64,000 nucleotides of DNA from Dissophora ornata (lineage: Eukaryota > Mortierellomycota > Mortierellomycetes > Mortierellales > Mortierellaceae), in NCBI GenBank assembly GCA_025201705.1, contig MU616563.1, positions 1 through 64,000 of the forward strand, in the 5' to 3' direction. Every line of letters begins with the position of its first letter. Within the stretch, counting starts at the first letter, position 1. Of the stretch, positions 12,337 through 24,454 are shown one piece after another. The position numbers and the translations under genes are program-made. The notes beneath the pieces are model-generated. The model made no database searches. It was not told the origin of the DNA and saw only the letters and a program-made list of their open reading frames with translations.

Positions 12337-14414
12337 AGCGTCCGACAATGGCGAAATAGCGAAACACGGACACACAGAGAGACAGGAGCGATTGTTCGGT
12401 CCAACCTGTTTTTTGTGAGGAAGAGGGAAAACGGAGTGCCCATGGCTTCCCTTCCGCAAAGCTATTTCTTCTTTTTTGTCATCTGTTATATTTCCCATCC
12501 TTTGTACACCCTTGTATGTATCAATCCTAGTCATCTTGTATCCAGAAAGTCTGCCCATTAAAACAACATGTAGCCTCAAAAGTGAAGTGAAATGTGTGGA
12601 CACGGGATGTCTGACCCTTGCATTTCATGTCAGTCGCATGTCCCTGTGATCCCTGCGGAAAGACGTCGAGTCAGCTACAATTACGTTCCTGTGGCATCTA
12701 GAACTTGCTCCCTGAAACAAGCTGTTCCTGACCCAACCCTACGCGTTCTTTTCTCTAGAGAGAGAGAGAGAGAGAGAGAAAGTATAGCTCGTAAGTTTGT
12801 GAATCAGCCGGGGTTTCGATTCTTTGCCAAGATAGCCGGGCCAAGCACCCAATCCAAGTTATATTTGCGATACACCTGCCCTGTCCCTTGCCAGAAAACG
12901 CTCTGATCGTTTTAGAAATAAAACAGATCTTGCTTAGCCTAGTTCCACATGGCATTTACGTAATAGTGTACTACAATCGCCAAGGGGAAATCCCGGAATC
13001 CGTGGGGGGTAGTGGCCAGAGGGAGTGACGGCTCCGTCTCCGTAGGCTCGGGAATTTATTCCGCTTCAGAAACGAATATGTCATGGCTCGTGTCGCCAAA
13101 GTCCACCGATCAACAAATAGGATTATTCAAGATTTCGGAAGGAAGATCTGATGCAACAGAACCGACCACCAAGAACAATGTTTTCTTGACAGCGACATTT
13201 GGTCTTTTGGGGGAGGGGGAGGGAGTTCCTTTTTTTTTCAGCGATCATACTGAAAAGGTTGGATGAACATGTCCATTAAGACGCTCGAACAACAGACTCG
13301 TAAAATCACCCGGGGGACTTGCAAGTGGAACGTACGCTACTCCAAGGACAATACGACAGGATCATGACGTTTGCCACCACGAGTCGAGGGACAAGGTATG
13401 CCCCGAAAATAAAAAATTCCCCGGTTTCGGCTCTCGCAAAGCGACTTGGGAAGACAGAAGCACTCTAGCTATTAGAGAGGAAGTCTGCTTCAATTCTGGT
13501 TATAATCTCCGGTGGGGACAGCTGGTCCAGGAAGGAGCTACGATGCGAGAAAATGGTTAATAAAAGTATAAGAGTAGATGACAAGTGCGAGCGCAAGGAG
13601 CATGAAATTAGCAGCAGAAAACCATCACCGGCCAACCCATCAGGAGCTGGACAATGGCAACGTACCCGGTGCCAGTGGATGCGAGGGACACGAGCGGCAT
13701 CTGTGCGACACAAGAAGGGAGGGGGAAGACATTCTGTGATGATTCATGCAGGGGATGACAATATTAATGTCGCGTTGGGGCCATGGTCATCTATGTGACT
13801 GAACGGGCTCAATAAGGCAAGACCCTGCACGTGGACTGCCTAACAGCGAGAGTTGCTCTCCCGGTATCATGGCGAGTGAGCAGCTGCTGCTGGCTGGGGC
13901 AGCATGCATCGATTGCATGCATGGGAGCAAGCCGCCGATGATCTGTCTGGAAGAGAGGGAGTGAGGGAGAGACTGTCTATTGCTGGTGAGGACAGGCATG
14001 CCGATCTGCGCCAAGAAACGGATAGGAGAGCAGCGACGGCTGTGGCAGGAGGAGCGCGAGTGCGTGTGGATGTGGATGTCGCGAGTGCGTGCGTGCGTGC
14101 TGTCTGTGGGCGGAGGGCGAGAATAGATGCACAGCGCATGCAGCCAACCAACCATGGGCGCAAGGCAGCCCACGCTCTCGCTGCTGTCATGGGAATCTTT
14201 ATCCCTTGGCTTTTCCTCTTCCTTCCTTTCTCTCTGCACTCTCTACTCTCTCTTCTCCTCTTCTCTCGGACATTGCCTTGCCATCGAATGCCACTCTAGC
14301 AACATCCACTCGCTTCCATTCTCTCGCTCTCTCTCTATTCACCCGCACTCTTGTACATTCGCCATCCTCGATCGCAACACATTCCAACCCCAAATCATAA
14401 TCATACTCCTCGCA
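12337..14414. other. Long intergenic region
   Basis: About 2.1 kb between two plus-strand genes. It contains a GA microsatellite at 12757-12780 and GC-rich stretches with GTGC repeats near 14085-14100. The last 200 nt are a CT-rich leader for the C2-domain gene. Short open frames on both strands show no domain or splice pattern that I recognise. No tRNA was found. Confidence 0.5.
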
Positions 14415-15860
14415 ATGGCCTCATCCCCCCGGAAACTGGGCGTCTTGGTGGCAATCCCCATCAAGGGCAGGAAGCTTCTCAACAAGTCCGGCCGCAAGCA
14501 GTCGCCCTATGTCCAACTCAGACTCAGTGACCAAAAGAAGCGCACAAAGGCATCCCTGATTGCTTCCAACGAGCCAGAGTGGGACCAGGAGGCAGGTCTT
14601 CCTCCGTTCTTTTCCCTCCCTTCTGTTTCGATGACCCAATGACAATCCAGCAGCCCTTCCCCGTCTGACCAGTCAGCAACCCTCTCCGCCCTCTCTGCCC
14701 TCTCTGCTCTAGGTCCGCCTCGATGTTTTCCAAGGCAATCTCGACATGCACGTCGCTGTGTTCGACGAAGGCAAGAAGAACGAGCTCATTGGAGAAGGCA
14801 CTCTGCTCCTGCACGAGGTCATCGACAAAGGAGAGCTGGATGGTAAGCAACTCCTCTCTGCTTCATCGCGACTTTAGTCTGCCCGCCAGGTGGAAAGAAT
14901 AAGCAAATTAAAGGGAGAAGCGATGGCTGTGCTGTGTGCAAGAATAGACGGGGTTTGCTCTCCACACAATCGTCACCATCCTCTGTCAGACTGTCTCTAA
15001 CCTTTTTTTGCTTTCACCGTCAATGTCCGCTAGTGTGGTTTCCAATTAAATCCAAAGGAGCTTCCGCTGGCGATGTCTATTTCGAGCTGACGTTCTACGC
15101 CATCGCACCGCCGCCAGCAGCAGGAGGTAGAGGAGTGCCTGCACCACACGCGCAGGTTCAGCATCCCATGATTAGACACACCCAGCCAGGATTCGTCCCT
15201 GTAGGACGTCCCCTTCCTAATGGGCCACTCCCGACAATGTATGGAGTCGCTCCTGGGCCTCCAGCACCTTTCCCAGGCAACACATACCACCCCCCCGTGG
15301 GATACGGCAACGTCAATAACGCCCGACCTTACCCAATACCCCAGCAGCAACGCCAGCACTCATATCCACTCCAGCAACCACCAATCACTACTGTACCGCC
15401 CTATGGTGCACCTCCCAACGGACCAGGATGTAATCCATCGTTTGGAGCAGGTGGCACGTCTCCTTTCCGACCCAAAACTCAGTACAATGCCTCGCCCCAG
15501 GCGGGAGTGTCAAGGCCAGCTTCAGGCGGACATCCCAACCACATGCCCCATCCAGTCCCCGCAGGTCATCGTAACAGCAACTTTGGCGTCCAAAACAATA
15601 ATCCAGCAGCAGTCGGTTTCCCAATGACCAAGCATTCGCCACCCGGAAATCAGCGCCCAGGAGTGCAGATGCCTATCCCACGCCCTGGCGGCCATCCTAA
15701 CAACAACACCCAGGGATATGGGCAAACATTTAATAATGGCCGGCCAAACCAATTCCCAAATAACAACCAGCCGGACAGGAGGCCACCGCCTGGGTCGCAG
15801 GGCGTTCCAATAGTAACTCCTTTTGTTCAGTATAACTACTCAATGGGCAGCTTTCCTTAA
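14415..15860 (+). CDS. C2-domain protein with Pro/Asn/Gln-rich tail (Fic1/Inn1-like), 3 exons
   Basis: Exons are 14415-14591, 14713-14842 and 15034-15860 (377 aa). Residues 1-125 form a C2 domain: LGVLVAIPIKGRKLLNK, then DPYV-type PYVQLRL, then EPEWDQEVRLDVF, then a strand ending VYFELTFYAI. The rest is low complexity, rich in Pro, Asn, Gln and Gly with many PxxP motifs. This layout, an N-terminal C2 plus a PxxP tail, matches the fungal ingression proteins Fic1 (fission yeast) and Inn1 (budding yeast), which act at the cytokinetic ring with SH3 partners; the role here is inferred. Intron 1 must use a GC donor (GAG|GCAGGT) to keep the C2 fold in frame; the nearby GT donor gives an early stop. 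Few of the calcium-binding aspartates are obvious. Confidence 0.8.
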
Positions 15861-16017
15861 ACTACCAATGTTTTACACCATTACACCGTAGATTAGGCAT
15901 TTGTAGAAAACCACAAAGAAAAAAAAAATTACAAAAACATAAAAACCCCAAAACCACACAGCTATATTTTTTCTTTCATCACCATGTTCACACAAAATAA
16001 TAATAATAAGGGGGTGT

Positions 16018-17349
16018 CTAGAATGGAAAGGACCGGTGCATCAAGAAGGCTTCGTCTCCGTAGATAGAGAGGTCCATATCATGATTGTTCACAATCTCAA
16101 ATCCTCCTGCTTCCTGCCAAAACGGCCTTGTGCCCTGAACACTCACAAGCATGATTTCCTTTAGATTGGGCGCGCCCTTATGCTGATACCCTGGACCTGT
16201 CGATCGATCCCTGTGGTGATGGTGGTGGTGGCCTTGTTGAGATGACGATGACGATGCCGCGTTTTGCGCAGTCTGCTGCTGCTGTCCCACATTCCCGTCT
16301 GTGAGAGCAGGAGTCAAGGACTCTTCAAGAGCCTTCCATAACTTGGAAGCTAAACCTTTACCCCTCCAGTCTGGGTGGATGGCACAATCATGGATATAGT
16401 ACTTTTCCATATTCTGATCATGTTCAAACGCACCCTCGTCCTCATCCTCAAAGCTCTCCTCTGTTTCAGTCTCATCGATTTCAACGCCGCTGTCGTCCAG
16501 TCGTATCTTCTTGGCCTGGGACGGTGTCGATGACTCCTGGCTGCCCCCTAAAGTTGGATTCGTAGCAAGGGTCGCGCTTGCTGCGGATCCGCCGAAGCCA
16601 CCGAGACGATGCAGGGTCATGGATTCACGGCTGTAAGGGTGAGAGAACAGGTAGCCGACGGGCTGTTCCCACTGAAACAAGACTGTCGTCGTACCATCGT
16701 CATCGTCGTCTTCCTCCTCGTCTGCTCCTACTCTGTCGCTGCGTGAGCTCTGTTGCTTGCGGCCTTGTCCAAGGCTCTGATACCCTGGTTGAAGCGTGGA
16801 AGATGATGCCCCATGATAACCAGCCTCGCCCTCGTCGTCAGATTCATCACCACCCTCTGTGATATTGGGAGTACGAGCACGGATAATAGTCTCTCCGGTA
16901 GTGGTATTATCGCCGGTGGTTGTCGAAGTAGTGGTCGTAAAGATACTCGAGCCATCAGGCGCCGTCTCAGTGATCTCGACCACCGTGATGCCATGAATAC
17001 CCTGCACCCAATCATCGTCATCATCGCCTTGTACCTCAATCTCGATATCGCCCATTCCTTCTCCTTCTCCGTCCTCCCCATCCCCTTGCTCGAGATCACG
17101 ACTCCAAGTCAGAGTATCGTCATTTGTCAACACAGAAGTAGTAGCCAATGCAATAAAATTGCCAGCAGGGTAGGCTTCTAATTTCGACTGAAAGACCTCT
17201 GGACTTTCATGAAAGTCCGCTCGACCCGGGTACGCCAGCAACTGGATCTCATGGATCGCCTTCAAGTGCTCGGGCCGGGCTCGGATCACCGACAACGTGG
17301 TCGTCGTGCGGGTACGGACATCCAGAGGTGGAGACCAAGCGCGAGACAT
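16018..17349 (-). CDS. GNAT-family N-acetyltransferase, single exon
   Basis: An acetyl-CoA-dependent N-acetyltransferase of 443 aa; the substrate is unknown. The GNAT core is split by long acidic inserts. Residues about 18-65 contain the N-terminal strand and helices (IRARPEHLKAIHEIQLLAYP). Residues about 215-240 contain QPVGYLFSHPY, and about 315-337 contain motif A, IHDCAIHPDWRGKGLASKLW, with the R-G-K-G-L-A acetyl-CoA loop. The C-terminal GTRPFWQEAGGFEIV is the usual last core strand region. The inserts are rich in Asp, Glu, Thr and His (a six-His run near nt 16213-16230) and are probably disordered. The start is the first ATG after a CT-poor leader. Catalytic function is likely, since the acetyl-CoA loop is intact. 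Confidence 0.85.
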   Translation of the reverse strand: MSRAWSPPLDVRTRTTTTLSVIRARPEHLKAIHEIQLLAYPGRADFHESPEVFQSKLEAYPAGNFIALATTSVLTNDDTLTWSRDLEQGDGEDGEGEGMGDIEIEVQGDDDDDWVQGIHGITVVEITETAPDGSSIFTTTTSTTTGDNTTTGETIIRARTPNITEGGDESDDEGEAGYHGASSSTLQPGYQSLGQGRKQQSSRSDRVGADEEEDDDDDGTTTVLFQWEQPVGYLFSHPYSRESMTLHRLGGFGGSAASATLATNPTLGGSQESSTPSQAKKIRLDDSGVEIDETETEESFEDEDEGAFEHDQNMEKYYIHDCAIHPDWRGKGLASKLWKALEESLTPALTDGNVGQQQQTAQNAASSSSSQQGHHHHHHRDRSTGPGYQHKGAPNLKEIMLVSVQGTRPFWQEAGGFEIVNNHDMDLSIYGDEAFLMHRSFPF

Positions 17350-17957
17350 TTGATGTTTATCTGTTTTGCTGCTGTGTTGCGTGGGGGAGCGGGAGAGGGT
17401 TCTAGTGCTGTGCTGGAGAAGGGATGGTCTATGTGTGTGTGCAAAAGCAAGATAGTAAAAGAAAACGCGTGGCTCTTTTTCTTTCAGCTAGAAGAAAATA
17501 AACCAAGGATTGATTGGTAGGGTGATAGTGAGAGGGATGATAGGGAGAAGAAGGAAAGTGAGAAGGATGGGAGTGTGGTAAAAAGAGTGGGTGAGAAAAA
17601 AAAAATTAGAGACATTGGAGACATGTCCAGAATACACCACGTGACTCGATCAAGCAAAAAAAAAATGGCGGCGCTGGATTCGCAGACTGTATTATTTTTT
17701 TTTTATTCGCGTTTTGTTTTGTATTTTTTAAAAAGATATGATTATACTATAGATAAAGTGTCGTTAGGGTGCAGGAGAACGTAAATGGTCATAACAAATA
17801 TAGGAGGGTGTGTCATTCACACGTCGTTACCTCAGCAATAGGAATTGCTGCTTTACGACGGCTGTAGATGTATCAAACATCGCAAAAACATTTTCAAAGT
17901 GTGTGGTGTAGGTTGAGCATAAAAAAAGATGGAAAAGAAAACAAGGTTTTCAGAGTT
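17350..17957. other. Promoter of the acetyltransferase gene and 3' flank of the ZNRD2-like gene
   Basis: Both neighbours are on the minus strand. The stretch is A/T- and purine-rich with several A and T runs (about 17585, 17656 and 17693). No gene or RNA gene was seen. Confidence 0.5.
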
Positions 17958-20679
17958 TTAGAGTGTCTCCCGACACGCCTTCAGGCACTCCATCAGACCT
18001 TTGATCTGGCTGGTCAGTACCTGACATTCCTTGGGACTCTCAGATATCTCCAACGCCAGTCGATAAGCTTCCAGCTTGATGAGGATCGTCGCGATGGTCT
18101 TGTTTGTCGCTGTCAAAAGCGCCTGTACCTCGGGCGAAACTGGAGCAGGAGGTGGCGCTGGAGCATTGCTTTCTGCGTTTTGATGAGTGGATATTCCCAG
18201 CGCATTTCCGTGGCGACTGATCGAGTGGTTCCGGGTGGGCTTTATCTCATGCCTTTCACCCTCTGAAGGATGATAGTCGGACGAATTTGAATACGTCGAC
18301 ATGGGACGCGGGCTGCCACACGAGCCCGGGCCTGAAGGGACAGGCGGGAGCGACTTGTTCGAAAACTCACCAACTTTGCGAACGATCTGGATGTGCCTTC
18401 TCGCTTCCTCATCCTCGAACCCCAGTTTCTATCAAAACAGAGAAGAGTAGATGCATACACATGTTAGTAACAGTTGTGATAAAAGAAACAAGTATAACAG
18501 GCAATTTCCCAGGACTTACATCCAACTCCTCGTTCAAATGCTTTCCGAGAACCTGTTGACTGGCTGCGCCAAAATTAGGAGAGGTTGTAGGAGGAAGAAT
18601 AATAGAGCTTGACACTCTGCCAAGAATCTCGCGCTGGTTTCGGCCCATGGAAGGACTGGAGATGGGCGACGATACTGACTTCATACTCGGTGATGTGACG
18701 CTATGGATGTTGTGGTGATGCTGTGGAGGAATGGACGGCGACAGGGCCGGTGGTGGAGGCGGGGGCAAGGTCGTCGGTACTGCAGGAAAAGGCGACATAG
18801 AGCTCGGCAATGTTGGAATGCTCGCTGAGATCACTTTAGGCGCTGTGCTCGCTGCAGCTGATGCAGAAGCGGGTGTAATATCGCTGTTGTCTGGTGACAC
18901 AATGGTATACTTTCCTTGCTCCAGGTCCTGCTCTCGCTGAAAGTAGTTCTCACAGACAACACAGTACTCCTTTTTCTCACGGCTCCTCAGCAATGGTACC
19001 TATCAACCGCCAGATATAAAAACAGCGAGCATCATTAGTTTGTGCACATTGTTCACGCACAATGCCATGGTAAAGTCTCCCAGTTGACGCTGCTTACCCC
19101 ATGACATGCAGGGTTTGGACAAGGATCTTGCAACATGGCCCAGCCCTGCAACATCTTTAGTCCAATGAGCCGGGATGCGCGCTCGTTCTGCTCTCTCTTG
19201 GTCTCGCGTTCCTTGAGCTCTTCCTCGCTAGGCTTGTACACCTCTTCCTCTGCATCCTCGAAATCGTCGTCACTCTCCACTACTTTATCCTCATCGTCAC
19301 CATCTGCTTGGGCAGGCTGCTGCTCTGGCTCCTGGAGAACGGACTCAGCGTGCTCTTGAGCTGCTTCTTGAGCTCCTTCGTGAACAGCTTCATCAACGGC
19401 CTCCTGGGCAGGCTCTTGGCTAGATTCTTCCGCTGGTTCCTGTTCCATTTCTTCTTCCACTTCCTGTTGCTGCTCCTCCACAGATACCGCTGGATCTTCC
19501 ATAGCTTCCTCTGCTACGACGTCAGTTTCTGGCTCCATATCATCGACTTTGGCTGCACTCTCTTCTGCCGTAGGTGCTGCTTGAGCTGGTTCCGGGTTTT
19601 CTGCAGCAGTGGCAGCAGATGATGCGGGCGAGGATGATGGAGGAGGGCCTGAGGGAGGGCTAGGGAGAGGGCCACTTGCGGATGTAGGGGGAGGGGGAGG
19701 GGGCGTTGATGGAGGCAGGATACTGCCCGAGATGACTAGAGAATTTTGGGGAGAACGTTTCATATCCCGTGGCACCAGCTGAGGAACAGGCATGCTTGCA
19801 GGAGGAGGAGGCGACAGAGGCAAGGATGGAGGTAGTCCTGCAGGACGGGGGATCGGGGCCTTGCCTGCCGGAGGTGCTGCCATAGCCTTTCCTGTAGTTG
19901 TCGGTGGTGATGACACGGGTGGCATGGGCAGAGTTGACGATCGAGATGGGGGAGGTGTCGAAGGTGGCTGGGGTCCGGAGACTCCAACGTTGCGGTTGCC
20001 GACTGGACGCAATGCCCTGCGGGCTTCCATCATTGGATCCAGCACAGACGCACGGCTGTTCTGGGGTGCGGGGGTGCGCGGAGGATTTGGGCGAGAGGGT
20101 AATGCTGAGGTAGGGGCCGGTACCGTCAAGGCCGGGATGGACGGGGGTGGTGGCAAAGGCTGGGTAGGCTCAGCCTCTAGCTGGGATGACGGATTGGTCT
20201 CATCTTCCTGAGGGTCGACTGGCGGGCTCAGCTCGCAGTTGACGCAGATCTGGCTGGTGGCCTCGCGGTTGCGCATCAGAGGTGTCTATTTGGGTGACAG
20301 AACGAAGGGATACAAAACCGCGGTTACACTCTGGCTCCGTGGTCGAATATCAACAACCAAGCAGCATAGCACAAAAGTATGCCTCTCCTCAAAACGTAAC
20401 TTACGCTGCAGTCAGGGCATCCATCGTTTAACATGGTCTACATGGCGGAAGCGGAAACGCGAGGCAAGGGAGAGAGTCGCTGTCAGCACCTAGTATAACA
20501 ATGTACATTGTTGATCCATTTTTTCTTGAGCATTTGTGACATACCCATCCTTGCAGCATGTAGCTGCCCATGGCAGCAGAGACTTTGTCGGTGTCCATGA
20601 TCTTGGTGGCGGCTGGTTTCTCGGGCGTGGCAGTAGAAGCGAGTTGGTGATTAGTCTCCACAGCGGCGACGGTGGTCAT
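17958..20679 (-). CDS. Protein with two ZNRD2 / Auto_anti-p27 zinc-ribbon domains, 6 exons
   Basis: Exons on the minus strand: 20679-20545, 20437-20405, 20285-19098, 18999-18520, 18428-18371, 18331-17958; 755 aa. Two copies of the Sjogren/scleroderma autoantigen 1 (ZNRD2) module are present. The first (about 32-80) reads MGSYMLQGW then CPDC and CVNC. The second (about 427-475) reads LIGLKMLQGW then CPNPAC and CVVC. Each copy is interrupted by an intron at the same place, just after the first cysteine pair. Between and after them lie long Pro/Ser/Glu-rich disordered segments (formin-like proline runs near nt 19,600-20,000), and a C-terminal helical region (about 675-755). Human ZNRD2 has one copy in about 200 aa. 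The function in fungi is unknown to me; metal binding is likely. Confidence 0.82.
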
Positions 20680-21170
20680 TCAAGGGGATGGAAGGAAGGA
20701 TTAGAAGAGACAAGGCAGGGGTCAGGAACGGGGAAGTAGGATGACAAAGGGGCGGAATGGACGGTTGGGGAGGAATGGGTGGGTGTTGAACGAGGGGACG
20801 AAAGGGAAAAAAAAAAAAAAGGCTCCACTGTCGACACCGGAAATAGAGCACGGAAAAACAAGGTTGATGCGAGTCAGGTCCAGCAGCGCTGCGTTGCTTA
20901 CACATTCCCCAACGGCTCTCTTTCTTTTCATTCTCTGAGTAAAGCTCAGCTCTCCGCCCCTCTCGCTCTCTCTCTCTCTTTCTCTCTCCACCGGCTCTTC
21001 TTGGCGGGAACAGAACATGAAATCATGTTTGTGTCTGTCATTCTCGGGCTCAGCTGTGCCACAAGAGCTGTCTCGACGCGCCTAGATTGAACGTGGTGGC
21101 TGACAAGGAGATTTTATTACAAAAGTATACAAGTGTAGGCTACAGATATGCTACATTTAGATCAGGGCAT
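20680..21170. other. Intergenic, ZNRD2-like promoter side
   Basis: The minus strand of 20680-21000 is CT-rich, with runs such as that at 20967-20985, as expected for the leader and promoter of the ZNRD2-like gene. An A run sits at 20808-20820. No coding sequence is seen. Confidence 0.5.
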
Positions 21171-21994
21171 CTATCGTACGGAAACAAAGTGCCACTCTGG
21201 GACTGCCACAACAGACGGATCACGGATATCAAGTACGCTGCCGGTTGTCGGGTTAACAATCGGAACCCTAGAGGTCAATCTTTGTGGTGAGTACATTCCT
21301 GGCAAGGAATCGAACATGTCAACAGAGACCATGTCTTGTGGGGCGAATGGTTGGGATCCAGAGAGTGCAAACATGGGATCGTACAGGTACTGTTGCGGTT
21401 GCTGCGATTGGTGCAATTGGCGCAATTGGTGCATCTGCAACAACTGTTGCTGCTGGAAGGGCCAGTCCAACACGGATGCGTCCTGTGCATCAAGATATAA
21501 ATCCATTAAGGATGTGTCAGATGCAGGGTATGACCCAGCAGAACCTGCAGATCCAACGGAGCTCATGGAGCTGTGCCTAATGGGCATGGCCGCTACAGAG
21601 GCGGGCGAGCCAACTGTGCTAGTAGGAAGGCCTGGGATCTGAAGAGGCGCCTTGCTTGCGGGATCAACGATTGCTATTGCTCTAGAGCGCAATGGGCCTG
21701 GCGATGAGGAGATGGAGGCAACATCATTCCTGGCGGTGGAGGCGGATTCGAGTAATTTTTCTGATAGCTAGGATATAGAATGACATGAAGAGAAAAGGAC
21801 ATGAGTGCTAGCAAACAAGGAACAAGAGAGATCAACGGCGGGCTGGCTGGGGCTTGGTGGGTTACCTCTGTTGCAGATAAGCTGGGACAAAAGTCGAGAT
21901 CGTCGTCAAAGGACTTGGCAGCCTCTTGACTCTGAAGAAATTGCTCCAGACATATTGGCTGCTGATGGCGATGGTAATGGTTGGGGGTGGCCAT
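21171..21994 (-). CDS. Hypothetical Gln/Ser-rich protein, 2 exons
   Basis: I do not recognise this protein. Exons are 21994-21866 and 21767-21171 (241 aa), joined by a GT-AG intron in phase 0. The N-terminus is His/Gln-rich with an acidic patch (FDDDLDF) and is followed by a Ser/Ala-rich linker, a Gln/Leu-rich stretch (WPFQQQQLLQMHQLRQLHQ) at about 145-165, and a hydrophobic C-terminus ending VPEWHFVSVR. There is no signal peptide or membrane segment. The acidic and Gln-rich make-up would fit a transcription co-regulator, but this is a guess. A TATATA box lies 75 nt upstream. It may be lineage-specific. Confidence 0.6.
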
Positions 21995-22067
21995 GGCGAA
22001 GGAGTGCGAAGGAGTGAGTGAACAGAGAGGGAGAAGAGAGAGCGAGCGAGCGTAGACCGACCTCGGC

Positions 22068-22073
22068 TATATA
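22068..22073 (-). promoter_or_regulatory. TATA box of the hypothetical Gln/Ser-rich gene
   Basis: TATATA (flanks GTATATAG on the minus strand) lies about 75 nt before the ATG at 21994, with a CT-rich leader between them. Confidence 0.5.
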
Positions 22074-22423
22074 CTCTATGATTGTCCCTTCGAGAAATCT
22101 CCATCCTATTCAGCGCACGGCCCCGTGACGGGCGGGCTTTGGGGCACTCTGGGCTTTGTCCTCGCCGAGGGGAAACACGGCGAACCGGGGTGCGGACCCA
22201 CGCTGTTTCATCGCCATCGTCACGGCGAGACACGGGTATCCCAATGTCCGACACACGATGATTGCCCACAGGCATGCAGACATGCACGCCAGCACGCACC
22301 ACTGCCTGAGCACCAAACATATCCAAAAACAGCAATAGTACGGATCCAAAGAACACGACTCTCGCGCTATCACATGACTAGTTTATTATTGTATGCACCA
22401 TGTCATGCTTTGGGAATACATAT

Positions 22424-23830
22424 TTACAGACGGGAGACGTTGCCGAGATCCTTGCATGCAACCTTGACACGCTCAATCATGGTCTTCTCGGCCTCGCGGA
22501 CCCAGACACGGGGGTCGTACACCTTCTTGTTTGGCTTGTTGGCGCCATCGGGGTTGCCGACCTGGCCCTGGAGGTAAGCCTAAGTAGATTGTGAAACAAA
22601 CGAGTGCCAATTCCAGGTAAGAAGACCGAATAAAATGACACAGATTAAAACACCCACTCGTGCCGATGGTGGTCGTTCCGGCTTACCTTCTTGTTCTCAT
22701 AAAAGTCCCTGATGCCCTTCCAGTAAGCCCACTGGGTATCTGCGAGAGAAAATTGTAGATCACCCAACACATCAGAAAAGACAAAATTAGATTCCGAATA
22801 GAGTTCATCTCCCATATTTGTCTCTCTCTCGAAACTCGTATCAATTGCTTACCAGTGTCAACATTCATCTTGACGACACCAAAGTCAACAGCGGTCTGGA
22901 TGTCGATCTCCGTCGATCCGGAGCCGCCGTGGAACACAAACCAGATAGGCTTGTCAGACTCGAGCTTCAATTGCTCCTTGACGTAGGCCTGGTGCTTGCC
23001 GAGAAGCTCAGGGTGGAGCTTGACGTTGCCGGGAGCATAGACTCCGTGGACGTTGCCAAAGGCAGCGGCGATCGAGAACAAGTCAGTGATCTTGGAGAAG
23101 GCGTTGTAGATGTCGAGAATGTCCTGGGGCTGGGTGTAAAGCGAGGCATTGTCAACATCCGAGTTGTCGACACCATCCTCCTCGCCTCCGGTGATACCGA
23201 TCTCCATCTCGAGATGGCAGTTGATCTTGGCCATACGCTCGAGGTACTTGACGCAGGTCTCAATGTTTTCCTCCTTGCTGTCCTCAGAGAGATCGAGCAT
23301 GTGGGAAGAGAAGAGAGGCTCGCCGTGCTGGGCAAAGTACTCCTCATCAGCAGCCAACATGCCGTCGAACCAGGGCAAGAGCTTCTTGGCGCAGTGGTCC
23401 GAGTGCAGAATGACGGGGATACCGTAGGCCTTGGCGACAGCGCGGACGTGGTGGGCACCGGCGATGGATCCGAGGATGGCAGCCTGCTCGTTCTTGTTGG
23501 AGATACCCTTTCCAGCGTAGAAAGCAGCACCGCCGTTGGAGAACTGGATGATGATGGGCGACTTTGAGTCGCGAGCAGCCTCTGCAAGACAGAAGAGAAA
23601 GAATTAATTTAGCCAACTCAAAACGCGTGATTTGTGTATTCCGGTAGACATGAGTTTGATGAGTTGAGAGATGAGAGAAATGACGAATTACCAAGGGCAG
23701 CATTGATGGTGGAGGACGAGGTGCAGTTGATGGCGGGGATGGCGAATCCCTGCTGGGAGGCGTAGGCAAAGACCTTGCGGACGTTGTCACCGGTGATGAC
23801 GCCGGCGGGGACGATATCGAGGATGCCCAT
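22424..23830 (-). CDS. FBA1: Class II fructose-bisphosphate aldolase, 4 exons
   Basis: It cleaves fructose 1,6-bisphosphate to DHAP and glyceraldehyde 3-phosphate in glycolysis, and does the reverse in gluconeogenesis. Exons on the minus strand: 23830-23692, 23581-22853, 22739-22687, 22579-22424; 358 aa, the usual fungal length. The class II zinc site starts with ILHSDHCAKKLL (Asp108, His109). The acidic loop MEIGITGGEEDGVDN, the second zinc histidine region (VHGVYAPGNVKLHP), the phosphate loop FHGGSGS and NVDTDTQWA are all intact. The last of these is rebuilt exactly across intron 2. Codon use is strongly C-biased at third positions (GTC, CTC, AAG), typical of a highly expressed gene. The minus-strand leader is CT-rich. 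Confidence 0.95.
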
Positions 23831-24454
23831 GGTGGATTGCTGTTGGGAGGAGGAGGAGTGTGGGGAAGAGGTGTTTGGGTGTGGGAAGAATAAAGGAAAA
23901 GAGGGGAAAAGCGAGAAAATAAGTACAAAAAGAAGAGGAAAGAAACGGAAAGAAGGCGCGCGTTGGGTGTCCCGTCCGGCGGTGACTGAATGTCGTCGTA
24001 CCCCAGCAATTGACACTCCCGCACTGTTGCTGCTGAAGGCGCGGGAACGACGCATCATCCCGGACCATGAATTTGTGATGCCTGCGAATAATGCCCCCGG
24101 ATCATCTCTATTTTCAGGCACATGCAACGAAAAAAGGTTATTTCCGCACTCAGCGGAATTCGAGAACACAGGAACATCCCCGTCCGGGACAAGCCGCCGC
24201 CCTTGTCCATCAACAACTGCGTGGCCACGATCTGTCTCAAACGTGTTTAGGCCGACCTAGCCGACTAGACCCGCTCCGTTGACACGTTGTCATGCTGCCA
24301 TCGAGGGCTGGTCGCTTTGCTCTAGAACCTGTTCACTCCCACACGTCCTGGGATGAAGTCAGAGTCACAGTCCCATTGAGGGTCACACAACCCCGACAGG
24401 GTCTAATTTCTCTTCCCACGCCGCTTTCTTCCTCTTCACCACCTCAACGAAAAC
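23831..24454. other. Divergent promoter, aldolase / F-box gene
   Basis: A 624-bp region lies between two outward-facing start codons. The aldolase side (to about 23960) is a CT-rich leader on the minus strand. Small open frames here have no recognisable content. Confidence 0.6.
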
